Below, piece by piece: positions 18,431 to 26,271 of a stretch of DNA of 48,658 nt (position 1 is the first letter of the stretch; every line of letters starts with the position of its first letter). The position numbers were made by a program, and so were the translations under genes. The stretch is from Terriglobia bacterium (GTDB lineage: Bacteria > Acidobacteriota > Terriglobia > JAJPHL01), in assembly GCA_021325275.1 (NCBI GenBank), contig JAJPHL010000053.1, forward strand, positions 1-48,658, read 5' to 3'. The notes beneath the pieces were generated by a model. The model searched no databases. It saw nothing but the letters and a program-made list of their open reading frames with translations, and had not been told where the DNA came from.

Positions 18431-19201
18431 CTAGGTTTCTTCCTTTGCTCGATTGAAGACGGCGGCAAGGACCGATAGGCTGCCGCTTGCACGGACGAAT
18501 TCACCTTCGCGAGCCTCAACCGCGTCGGCAGGGCCAAGGCAAGTGACGGCATACAACCAAAGCGCTGCCATAACCAGAAATCCGATGGGGCCACCGTGCA
18601 GTGCGAAAAACAGAGTAAGCGGTGTGTGGCCATTCATGACAACAGCAAAGTGGCTGAGGGCCAAACTGACCAAAGTGACAGCGCTGCTCAAACCGATGGC
18701 AGCAATGAGCAAGCGCGGCTGTAGCTCCGATCGGCCGCGCCGGCCGTAAGCAATCCAAGCCAGAAGAACAAGCAGAGTAGCAGGCAGATAAATGAAGAGT
18801 TGAAATTCAAAGCGTCCCGCCCGGTCGGCCAATCGGGGAACGTAGTATGAAATGAAAGCGATTCCTGAGACAACGACCACGAAGAGACGCGATAGAAGGA
18901 AAGTCAATCTTGCAATCCGTAGCCTTGATCCCTCCAACGCCAACTCGATAAACTGCAGAGCCACCAGGCACGCCAGCAATCGTGCGAAGTAGTCTCCAAA
19001 CCAAAACGCGAGGTAGTACTCATTTGAGAGAAGGCCGAATTTGAGGCGGAACACGGCGCGCAGCGGATCCAGAAGAAGGATGGACGCGAGGTAGAGAGTC
19101 GCGTACGAGTATCTTGCAACCACGCGCCTGCGCCAAGTCATGAAGAGCACCACGCAGGCTAGCGCGAGGCCGAAGCCCTGTACTCCGTCCCAAAAATTCA
19201 T
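18431..19201 (-). CDS. Seven-helix membrane protein, tandem copy 1
   Basis: This is a 256-residue first member of the tandem triplet, with about seven hydrophobic helices. It shares YATLYLASILLLDPLR, LQFIELALEGSRL, SYYVPRL, SELQPRLLIAAIGLSSA and the tail RASGSLSVLAAVFNRAKEET with the other copies. The ATG at 19201 has AGGAG a few nt upstream. The strong conservation of the LQPR and RAKEE segments and of helix-end charges suggests all three are functional. No enzymatic motif or known family was seen; a seven-helix receptor or a subunit of a membrane complex are both possible. Confidence 0.85.
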   Translation of the reverse strand: MNFWDGVQGFGLALACVVLFMTWRRRVVARYSYATLYLASILLLDPLRAVFRLKFGLLSNEYYLAFWFGDYFARLLACLVALQFIELALEGSRLRIARLTFLLSRLFVVVVSGIAFISYYVPRLADRAGRFEFQLFIYLPATLLVLLAWIAYGRRGRSELQPRLLIAAIGLSSAVTLVSLALSHFAVVMNGHTPLTLFFALHGGPIGFLVMAALWLYAVTCLGPADAVEAREGEFVRASGSLSVLAAVFNRAKEET

Positions 19202-19243
19202 AACAACTCCTGCGAGAATCCCAATCGGCCGGAATTCTCACAG

Positions 19244-19272
19244 AATATACATCGCGACCGGTGGAAAAACAA
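19244..19272 (-). promoter_or_regulatory. Promoter of tandem copy 1
   Basis: TTGTTT (19272-19267), 17-bp spacer, TATATT (19249-19244), ending 43 nt before the ATG at 19201. It lies in the conserved 65-nt block 19216-19280 that recurs before copies 2 and 3. Confidence 0.65.
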
Positions 19273-19356
19273 CCTCCGCTTTTCGAGTAGTCTTTTTTCC
19301 GGCGACGCACCGTAATGAGCGAGAACGGAATCCGACAAACGGGAAGACGGTCAATT

Positions 19357-19645
19357 TCAGAACGTCAACCGCATTCCCATCTGGATGACCCGCGACCCAT
19401 TCGCCTGCGAGTTGATTGTGGCGAATGCCTTGGACGTCGGACTCAGATTCGGCGCTGCGAACTGCGGACGATTCAACGCGTTGTATGCTTCAAAGCGATA
19501 TTGCAGCTTGAAGCGCTCGCCGAAGTGGAAGTTCTTGGCTATGGAGATGTCCGCGTTGTTGGTGGCGTCCGAGCGCAGATTGTTGAAACTCGTGGGAAAC
19601 GTCCGATAGTCATACGCGTTGGGCTGATCCGCGGAGCTGGTGTCG
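19357..19645 (-). pseudogene. C-terminal stump of a TonB-dependent receptor
   Basis: About 95 residues read like the end of an Oar/CarboxypepD-type acidobacterial receptor: NNADISIAKNFHFGERFKL, QYRFEAYNALNRPQFAAP and a terminal MRLTF that ends in Phe as outer-membrane barrels do. Homology-like character stops near 19645; further upstream in this frame the sequence reads as the reverse of a plus-strand fragment. Plug, signal peptide and most of the barrel are missing. It is a deletion remnant, unrelated in frame to the intact receptors at 20465 and 38707. Confidence 0.7.
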
Positions 19646-19908
19646 ATCGCAAGCACATCAAGAAGACGCCGGCCGGCTTCATCGTCACTGAGTCTCTGAA
19701 ACCGGTGAATCATGCCGGTGAATACAACGCCCTCAGTTGCGCCTTGGGACACCACATCGCCGAAGGCCGCTGGTTGCACCATCCGAAATTTATCGACGGC
19801 GACGTCAACTTCTGGCTGCGCACTGGAGAAAACGGCGCAGTCGCGGCGAAGGACGCCAGCCTTTCGGGCGGTGGAATCCGCAAGAACCTGCACCAGTTCA
19901 GCGGCTAG
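19640..19908 (+). pseudogene. C-terminal fragment of an unrecognised protein
   Basis: From about 19640 to the stop at 19908 the plus strand reads as a natural-looking protein end (KHIKKTPAGFIVTESLKP, EGRWLHHPKFIDGDVNFWL, ending KNLHQFSG). The frame upstream (19315-19640) is the antisense of the receptor stump and not coding, and no suitable start or ribosome site exists at the junction. It is best read as the tail of a gene cut by the same rearrangement that left the receptor stump. The family was not recognised. Confidence 0.4.
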
Positions 19909-20051
19909 ACGCGGGCAGTCCGGGGCGTGGCGTGGTTACTTCGGCGCCGTGTTGCAGGAGTCATTTGTAATCTCCGCTCTCTTTGATTACGATAGTTACT
20001 CTGCATTTATTGCAAAACGTTAGCGTTGATTCTACCGACCCGTCCAACACC

Positions 20052-20468
20052 ATGACTCAAGGCGAAGAGTTGCAATCCTGGTTATCTCGGTTTCTTGGTC
20101 AAGCCGGAGCCGTGGCCGGCACGGTGCATCTCCATGCGGATGGCGGATTGCGTCTCGCCGCAGCGGTGAATATTCCTCAAAAAGTGCAGGAAATCGTCGC
20201 CTGGGTTCCGAATGGAAAAGGCATGGCGGGACTCGCGCTAGAACGCGGCGTACCGATTCAAACATGCAACTTAAAAGAGGATAATTCAGGCGCGGTCAAG
20301 CCGGGAGCAAAAGCTGTGAACGCCCAAGCAGCAGTGGCCATACCGGTTCGCGCCGGTGGAGTCATCGTTGCCGTTGTGGGAATCGCATTCGCAGAAGAGC
20401 GCGAGATTCAGGGCGAGGAATTGCAGCGCTTGGAGGACGCCGCGGCTACGGTCGTCAATGTAAGGTGA
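20052..20468 (+). CDS. GAF-domain protein
   Basis: This 138-residue protein is essentially a single GAF domain: a beta-strand AGTVHLHADGGLRLAAAV, a loop with GKGMAGLALERGVPIQTCNL, and AVAIPVRAGGVIVAVVGIAF. GAF domains bind small ligands or act in redox and nitrogen-oxide sensing. The ATG at 20052 (MTQGEEL) is preferred; an upstream TTG at 19983 would add 23 residues unlike the domain. Its TGA overlaps the GTG of the receptor gene (GTGA at 20465-20468), so the two are translationally coupled. There is one Cys (QTCNL) in the pocket region. The ligand is unknown. Confidence 0.8.
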   Translation: MTQGEELQSWLSRFLGQAGAVAGTVHLHADGGLRLAAAVNIPQKVQEIVAWVPNGKGMAGLALERGVPIQTCNLKEDNSGAVKPGAKAVNAQAAVAIPVRAGGVIVAVVGIAFAEEREIQGEELQRLEDAAATVVNVR

Positions 20469-22369
20469 GATGGCGCGCCGTTCATCTGTGTCTGGTCCTC
20501 CTCGCCACGCCTTGTTTCTCACAAAGCCCGCCCGCGACTTCACCGGCGACCATTGAGCCGACGGTGATTACTGTGACGGGCCAGGCCATGCCCCTTTCCG
20601 CGGCATCCGCTTCCGTTACGGTCGTAACACGCCGGCATCTTGAGGAGAGTCACGCTGACAACGTAGGAGATGTACTGCGTCAGGTTCCTTTCCTCTTTCT
20701 CACCCAATCGGGCGGGCACGGCGGACTGACTACGGTAACGATTCGTGGCGGCAAGCCCAATTTCACGCTGGTGATGTACGACGGCATCCCCATCAACGAC
20801 ATCAGCAACACGCTCGGCGGCTCCTACGACTTCTCGGCCATGAGCACAGACATGATCGAGCAGATTGAAATCGTTCGCGGACCGCTGTCAGCACTTTATG
20901 GATCGGATGCCGTCGCGGGAGTCATCAACATCATTCCGCGCCGCGCGGGCGACAAACCATCGCTCGAAGTGGGAGGATCGTTCGGCAATTTGGGGACGCT
21001 GGAGGGAATGTTTGCGGCCGCCGGCAAATCCGGGAACTTCGATTACGCCCTGGGAGGGTCCTGGCTGGATGTGGGACAGCAGGTTCTCGACGATCCATTT
21101 CGCGCCGGCACAATCGCCCTGAACTCACATTGGACACTCGGCACGGGAAAGATGCTGCGCTTCGTGATCCGCGACCAGAACACCATGGCCGCCGGGTTTC
21201 CGATCAATGGCGGCGGGCCGGATTTCTCCCTTCTCCGCGTGCCACAGTCGGTGCACACCAATGAATTGGTCACGGGCTTGAGTTGGCGCCAGGAGGTCAA
21301 TTCCCGTTGGTCTTACAGCATCGATTTCGATCTATTCGATCGGGTGCAAAACTCGAATGCTCCGCCGGTGTTGAACGCGATCCCGCCCACGCTGCTGTCG
21401 GAGCCGTCCCAAGCCGGCATCACCAACTTTCGACGGACGCGGATGAGCTATGCCAACAGCGTGCGGCTGCTGCCGCATCTCACCGCGGACATTCACGGCG
21501 GCTGGCATCAAGAAGTTGGCCGCAGCACCGGTTTGATCAACGGAAATATCCCCGATGTTTTCAATTTGACGCGGAATTCCGGAGACGGCAGCGCGGAACT
21601 CACTTGGTTTTCGAGCATGCTTTCAGCGACGGCCGGATTGCGCGCCGACAAGACCAATGGCTTTCGGACAGTTTTTTCGCCAAACGCCGGAATGAACCTG
21701 CGCTTGGGCGAACATGGTCCGCGGTTGAAAGCAAGTTGGGGTAAAGGATACAAACTGCCTTCGTTCTATTCCCTAGCGGATCGCTTGGTGGGGAATCCAG
21801 CGTTGAAGCCGGAGTACAGCCGCAGTTCCGATGTCGGCCTGGAAGGCGACGTGGCGCACGGACACCTGCGCCCTAGCATCACCTATTTCCACAACTCGTA
21901 CCGCGATCTGGTGGACTTCAGCTCGAAGTTGTTCAAGCTGGTGAATCTCAACAACGTCACGACGCAAGGCGTGGAGTTTTCCACGGCGATGCCCGTGACG
22001 TCGCACTTCGATTTCACCACGCACGCCTCGTACATGAGTTGGACTTTGCAGAGCGCCACGGAACCGTTGCGCGACGAGCCGCATTGGATTTCGGGAGCCG
22101 GCCTCAACTGGAAACCCACGCCGCGGATCATGCTTCATATGGAGTCGCAGTGGGTGGGACGGCGCTACGATTTTTCGGTGCCGTTGCCGAACGTGCCCGC
22201 GGTCGGCGGATACTCCGATACCAACTTTAGCGGCAGCTATTCGTTCAACCAAACGTTGACGGCATTCGCGCGCGTTGAAAACCTCTGGAATTCCCATTTC
22301 CACGAGTTCATCGGGTTTCCCAATCCCGGAGCACAGGCGCGCGTGGGACTCACCTACCGCATTCGCTAG
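20465..22369 (+). CDS. TonB-dependent outer-membrane receptor (BtuB/FepA-size)
   Basis: This is a 634-residue receptor with an N-terminal signal peptide (LCLVLLATPCFSQ), a plug domain about 35-155 (TVTGQAMPL, DVLRQVPF, TVTIRGG, QIEIVRGPLSALYGSDAVAGVINI), and a 22-strand barrel to the C-terminal RVGLTYRIR. It lacks the N-terminal carboxypeptidase-regulatory domain of the large receptor at 38707 and is closest in size to vitamin B12 or siderophore receptors. The start is GTG, overlapping the GAF stop by four bases. It converges on the operon ending at 22390. No riboswitch was recognised upstream, so the ligand cannot be assigned. Confidence 0.92.
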   Translation: MRWRAVHLCLVLLATPCFSQSPPATSPATIEPTVITVTGQAMPLSAASASVTVVTRRHLEESHADNVGDVLRQVPFLFLTQSGGHGGLTTVTIRGGKPNFTLVMYDGIPINDISNTLGGSYDFSAMSTDMIEQIEIVRGPLSALYGSDAVAGVINIIPRRAGDKPSLEVGGSFGNLGTLEGMFAAAGKSGNFDYALGGSWLDVGQQVLDDPFRAGTIALNSHWTLGTGKMLRFVIRDQNTMAAGFPINGGGPDFSLLRVPQSVHTNELVTGLSWRQEVNSRWSYSIDFDLFDRVQNSNAPPVLNAIPPTLLSEPSQAGITNFRRTRMSYANSVRLLPHLTADIHGGWHQEVGRSTGLINGNIPDVFNLTRNSGDGSAELTWFSSMLSATAGLRADKTNGFRTVFSPNAGMNLRLGEHGPRLKASWGKGYKLPSFYSLADRLVGNPALKPEYSRSSDVGLEGDVAHGHLRPSITYFHNSYRDLVDFSSKLFKLVNLNNVTTQGVEFSTAMPVTSHFDFTTHASYMSWTLQSATEPLRDEPHWISGAGLNWKPTPRIMLHMESQWVGRRYDFSVPLPNVPAVGGYSDTNFSGSYSFNQTLTAFARVENLWNSHFHEFIGFPNPGAQARVGLTYRIR

Positions 22370-22389
22370 CCGCTACAATTCAACGCCGG

Positions 22390-22614
22390 TTAAGGGGGAA
22401 AGCCTTCGTTCATCCACTGCACGAACTGACCGATTTGCGTGTCCGTCAACGGTGGGAACGGCGGCGGAGGCATGCTCTTGGTGGTCAGTTGCGCCAGGAT
22501 CGCTTGGTAGTTGGCCTTCACATCGTCGTAAGAGGTGAGGTCCAGGCGCCACGCCATTTGCGCTTGGAACTGTTTGAACAGCGGCATGATGTCGTTCTGA
22601 AAACTGACAGCCAT
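22390..22614 (-). CDS. Heme-less cytochrome-like small protein
   Basis: This is a 74-residue protein with the layout of planctomycete-type cytochrome c modules (PSCyt1-like): FQNDIMPLFKQF at the start, LDLTSYDDVKANYQAIL in the middle, SMPPPPFPPLTDTQIGQFV and WMNEGFPP at the end. It has no CxxCH, and indeed no Cys at all, so it cannot bind heme in the usual covalent way. GGGAGA precedes the ATG. It is the last gene of the eight-gene operon. The C-termini of both VioB-like proteins in the same operon have a similar DIxPI...YPGM...LD.GD...MPVTRDLSPAK pattern, so this may be a free-standing version of that module. There is no signal peptide. Confidence 0.75.
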   Translation of the reverse strand: MAVSFQNDIMPLFKQFQAQMAWRLDLTSYDDVKANYQAILAQLTTKSMPPPPFPPLTDTQIGQFVQWMNEGFPP

Positions 22615-22629
22615 AATCGTCTCCCTTTG

Positions 22630-23892
22630 TCACAGTCTGGGCATTTCCAAAACGGCCACTTTTCCGCTTCCGCGGCGTGCCATGGCTTTCCCGTTCCGTC
22701 CCATCTCGAACTCTCCGAAATCCAACACATGCAACTCGCCGTTCGCCGGCGAGAACCGCACATCGATGGGGCGCGCGAAACAATGCTCGGCAAACAAATG
22801 CACCGACCAATCGCGCGTGTCCACCCGCGCCAGCGCGCGCCCCGATCGCGGACCATCGGCGGCTGTGAGCGGCTTTTCGTCGCCGAAGAGCGCGACGATC
22901 AATTGTCCAGGCCCTAGCGCGGAGGTTGCCGGCGTCACGACGAACTTAGCGGCCGAGGAGTTTCTCGGAAAAGCCGTCAACGGAAGTTCGGGACGCGGCA
23001 ACTCGTCATGATTGGCCAGTAGAAAACGGATCGGCTCCGCGCCGGCCCGGCAAAACTTGGAGTCGGTGATTGGTTCGCCGCCAATGAAATCCGGCCAACC
23101 ATACCAGCAACCTTTTTTCACTTCGAACAAATGTTCCGGCATCTTCGAGACCGGCCGGCTGCCGCGCTCGTCGGCGCCTTGTTCGGTGGCCAGCAAACGG
23201 CCGTCAGGAAGGAATCCAAGACCAAAGGCATTGCGGATTCCCCAGGCGACTAACTCCAGATCCGAACCATCTAGGTTGGCGCGCATCACTGCAGCCGTGC
23301 AAGGCGTGCGTCCCGCCACAGTTTGTCCCGCTGCGGTCGAATGTCCGTACGGCACGAACGCCCCGGTGGAGATTCGACTCGCTCCGTTGCCGCAGGATGG
23401 ATCAAATGTCTCGGCGTTCCATCCGGTCAGCCGAACATTGTAGCCGGGAATGTCGGGATCGTGCGGCAAACGTCCCAGCCACGCCAGATTCAGGGAATCC
23501 GTGCCAATGACTCCGCTGTTGGTGTGCGCGCCTTGGCCGAAATACATTTTGCGATCAGGTCCAATCGCCACGGTATTCGTATGGTAGTTGCCGAAACCCG
23601 GCAATCCATCGAGGAGCGTTGTGCGTTCGCCTGTCGGCGAGAGCCGCGAGATTCGTCCCGGATTGCCGCCCTCGGAAAGATAGAAAAATCCTTCGTGATA
23701 AACCAATCCTGTCACGGGAGCACGCAAGCCATCCGCCAAACACTCTCGTGGTCCCTGATCCGGGAGACGCCACACACGTCCTCCCGCGGGAGCGCCGTCG
23801 AGCGGCAGCCCCGATTCGGCGACATGCGGGACGCCTTGGGCGTCGAAAGCCAAGCTCGTGGGAAAGTCGAGATGGTTGGCAAGGATGCGCAC
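22630..23892 (-). CDS. Sorbosone/aldose-dehydrogenase-like beta-propeller protein
   Basis: This is a 420-residue six-bladed-propeller-type protein resembling the soluble glucose/L-sorbosone dehydrogenase family. Telling stretches are SLAFDAQGVPHVAESG near the start, YHTNTVAIGPDRKMYFGQGA, VAWGIRNAFGLGFLPDGRLL with ATEQGADERGSRP, and DVRFSPANGELHVLDFGE at the end. Family members oxidise aldoses with PQQ in the periplasm, but no signal peptide is visible here and PQQ ligands cannot be confirmed by eye. It begins 4 nt after the MntP-like gene and ends 15 nt before the small heme-less gene. Confidence 0.85.
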   Translation of the reverse strand: MRILANHLDFPTSLAFDAQGVPHVAESGLPLDGAPAGGRVWRLPDQGPRECLADGLRAPVTGLVYHEGFFYLSEGGNPGRISRLSPTGERTTLLDGLPGFGNYHTNTVAIGPDRKMYFGQGAHTNSGVIGTDSLNLAWLGRLPHDPDIPGYNVRLTGWNAETFDPSCGNGASRISTGAFVPYGHSTAAGQTVAGRTPCTAAVMRANLDGSDLELVAWGIRNAFGLGFLPDGRLLATEQGADERGSRPVSKMPEHLFEVKKGCWYGWPDFIGGEPITDSKFCRAGAEPIRFLLANHDELPRPELPLTAFPRNSSAAKFVVTPATSALGPGQLIVALFGDEKPLTAADGPRSGRALARVDTRDWSVHLFAEHCFARPIDVRFSPANGELHVLDFGEFEMGRNGKAMARRGSGKVAVLEMPRL

Positions 23893-23896
23893 AGAT

Positions 23897-24430
23897 CTAC
23901 CTCAGAGACATCGCGGCAATCAAGACCAGCCACCCGCCGGCGATCGCATTGGCGCGACGCGGCACGAGCAAGCGTCCGCGACTTCCCAGAAAGAGTCCCG
24001 CGAAACTGAGCGCGGAGCAAACCGCTCCGATCATCGCGGCGCTCATGACTGGAGGAAGGCCGCTGGCTCCTAGTCCCGCGCCGCCGATTAAATTATCGAG
24101 ACTGAGCGAGAGCGGCAGACCAAAGATCATCCACCCATCGTTGGCGGGGCCCTCGAGATCGCGACCAGTGCACGCCAAATAAAGGATGGTCGCGCCGCTG
24201 ATCAGCAGAGCCACCGCGCCGGCGGTTTTGCCGGGGAAGAAATGCGTTCCGAGAAATTGACCCACGAACAAACCGCCCAATGAACTGAGCGATTCGCACA
24301 ATCCAAACGAAACACCCAACGCCAGCTTGCGCGCGCGTGTTAGCGGCATCAGGCCGAGGGCGCAGGCGGCCTGGAAGTTATCCATGCCGACCATGACACC
24401 AAACAAGAGAATGGCAATCAGTGAGTCCAT
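23897..24430 (-). CDS. MntP-like manganese efflux family membrane protein
   Basis: This is a 177-residue protein with about six helices and two internal Asp-containing repeats typical of MntP: GVMVGMDNFQAACALGL in helix 1 and LPLSLSLDNLIGGAGLG in helix 4, where MntP has MDAF and LDAM. The true start is ATG 24430 (MDSLIAIL). A longer in-frame reading to 24844 is antisense to the PQQ-repeat gene and has no coding character. It sits 8 nt after the PQQ-repeat gene and 4 nt before the sorbosone-dehydrogenase-like gene. The known family exports Mn(II) from the cytoplasm; substrate here is inferred from homology. Confidence 0.78.
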   Translation of the reverse strand: MDSLIAILLFGVMVGMDNFQAACALGLMPLTRARKLALGVSFGLCESLSSLGGLFVGQFLGTHFFPGKTAGAVALLISGATILYLACTGRDLEGPANDGWMIFGLPLSLSLDNLIGGAGLGASGLPPVMSAAMIGAVCSALSFAGLFLGSRGRLLVPRRANAIAGGWLVLIAAMSLR

Positions 24431-24438
24431 CGTCCGTG

Positions 24439-26241
24439 TCAGGATCCCAGTTTGTAGATTCTCAGCACGCCGCCATCGAGACCCGCAATCAGCGCTCCAG
24501 CCACAACGTAGTTCTGGTAGATCGCCGGACCAAGACAGTATCCATATCCTCCGGTGAAGCCGCCGGTCTGGGAACCAAGATCGTCCTGCCACAGAGGCGT
24601 GCCATCCGCCGTGTTGAAGGCGTATAAGGACACGTTGCTCGTAGCGCAAAAGACCACGTCGTTTACCACCGCCGGAGAACTGAGCGCTGCTTCTCCGGGA
24701 TTGGTGTACATCGGCGGCTGGCACGTGGTGTATTTGGTAAGCGTGGCCGTGGCTCCAGCGGGAATCTCGCCGTCGAGCATCGCGGCCAAATCGGCGCTGA
24801 TGGGGCTGGCCTTTGTGGGCCAAACGTCGTTGAGCGTGTTCCAATCCAGAGCGCGCATGAAGGGCGTGGTGTCAGAGTCGATGCCCGCCGACACCGTGTC
24901 GTAGTTCTTGCCTCCAACACCGATGAAGATGCGTTTACCCGCGGGATCGACGGCAGCGGTGGAGTAAGTGCCCATCCAGTTTTCGGCGGGCGTGGCGTTC
25001 GACGTTGCGTTCGACACGTGCGGTGTGATTTCGCTGCTGGAGCTGTGGGGATCGATCGACGGAATCTGCAACTGCAGGGTCGCGACTCCGTGGGACGCGA
25101 CCACGTAGGGCAACAGCGTCCTCCAAGCGATCAACTTCATCGTCTTGGCATCTACCAGGAAGAATCCGCCGTTCTTGCATCCGAAACTCACCACCTTCAC
25201 TCCGTCGGAGCGCGTGAAAACCGTGGGCGAGCCTCCGACGTCCACATCGATGTCGGAGGGACGATAACTGCTTTGCGGTGTCGCCTGAAAAAAGCCGATG
25301 TACTGGCCGGTGTCGGCGTCCAAACAGAGCAATCCGTTCGAGAGCAAGGCGCTGGGCAGATTGGAATCCGGTTGCGGATTGCCGGTGGTGGCGTAAATGC
25401 GCTTCAGATCGGCATCGTAGGCGATTCCCGACCAAACGGAACAGCCGCCCGACCACGTCGCGCCTGCCAGCGGCGTGCCTACGAGCGGAGGATTCTGCTG
25501 GGCCACTGAAAACGGCGGTGGCACATCGGGAGGCGATCCGGCTGGAAATGCCGCGGCAGGAGGAATCAAGTTGGGAGGATTCGGAACGCCGGTCTGTACG
25601 GGGACGGTGCAGTAGATCCAAACAACCTTGCCGTTATTTTCGTCCAGACAATACACCCAGCCAAACAACGTGGGATTTTCGCCCTCGCCAAAGCCTACAT
25701 AGACCTTGCCGTTCACGACTAGCGGCGAGCTCCACCCTTCCGCTATCGCCGTGTTCGGCGTGCCGTTGCTGAAATTGTCCACCCACTGGTTCTGAGCAGG
25801 ATCGGGATAGCGCAGATTCGTCGCCCACCGCAGAGTCATTGTCTTCTCATCGAGGCAATAGATCACGCCATTGAACGCGCTGAAGATTACTTTGCCGCCG
25901 ACAACCGCGGGAGTACAGCCCATGCCGGTGAATCCGTGTGAGTCGCGCTCGTCGGGATTGATGTCCCAGCGGAAACTCGCTTCGGTCTTTCCGGTCTCCA
26001 GGTTGATCTTGCAAAGCAATCCACCGTTGTTTCCCGGCGACGCCGCGCTGTTCGCGAGTCCGACATAAACGTAACCGCCGGTGACGGCAGGCACCGATAA
26101 CACCGGTCCGCCCAGGTGAAGATCGTGCAAGACTTTCAGCGTGCCGACATTTTTGGAATTGATGGCACTGCCGCTGACGACTCCGCTGTGCTGCGGGTCG
26201 CCGTGATACATCCACCATCCGGTGGGATTCGTCGTGGCCAT
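24439..26241 (-). CDS. PQQ-repeat beta-propeller protein (quinoprotein-like)
   Basis: This is a 600-residue protein made of PQQ_2-type blades, each with a G-x-V-Y...D...G...W motif: GVIYCLDEKTMTLRW, GWVYCLDENNGKVVW, LYAFNTADGTPLW. It opens with WWMYHGDPQHSG, the usual first strand of this fold. Blades are interrupted by a long Pro-rich loop at about 215-250. AGGAG precedes the ATG. There is no signal peptide, although most quinoproteins are exported. Several Cys residues (GMGCTPAV, SGGCSVW, YGYCLGP) are present. It may be a catalytic alcohol dehydrogenase-like enzyme or a scaffold; no adjacent Cys-Cys pair of methanol-dehydrogenase type was seen. Confidence 0.87.
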   Translation of the reverse strand: MATTNPTGWWMYHGDPQHSGVVSGSAINSKNVGTLKVLHDLHLGGPVLSVPAVTGGYVYVGLANSAASPGNNGGLLCKINLETGKTEASFRWDINPDERDSHGFTGMGCTPAVVGGKVIFSAFNGVIYCLDEKTMTLRWATNLRYPDPAQNQWVDNFSNGTPNTAIAEGWSSPLVVNGKVYVGFGEGENPTLFGWVYCLDENNGKVVWIYCTVPVQTGVPNPPNLIPPAAAFPAGSPPDVPPPFSVAQQNPPLVGTPLAGATWSGGCSVWSGIAYDADLKRIYATTGNPQPDSNLPSALLSNGLLCLDADTGQYIGFFQATPQSSYRPSDIDVDVGGSPTVFTRSDGVKVVSFGCKNGGFFLVDAKTMKLIAWRTLLPYVVASHGVATLQLQIPSIDPHSSSSEITPHVSNATSNATPAENWMGTYSTAAVDPAGKRIFIGVGGKNYDTVSAGIDSDTTPFMRALDWNTLNDVWPTKASPISADLAAMLDGEIPAGATATLTKYTTCQPPMYTNPGEAALSSPAVVNDVVFCATSNVSLYAFNTADGTPLWQDDLGSQTGGFTGGYGYCLGPAIYQNYVVAGALIAGLDGGVLRIYKLGS

Positions 26242-26271
26242 AGCAAGCTCCTCTTCTTCGATCAGTGCGGA

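Noticed and set aside
19983-20051. TTG start adding 23 residues to the GAF protein
   Set aside because: The added residues lack domain character, and an ATG exists at 20052.
24431-24844. N-terminal extension of the MntP-like protein
   Set aside because: The extension is antisense to the PQQ-repeat gene and Arg/His-rich; helix 1 begins at the Met at 24430.
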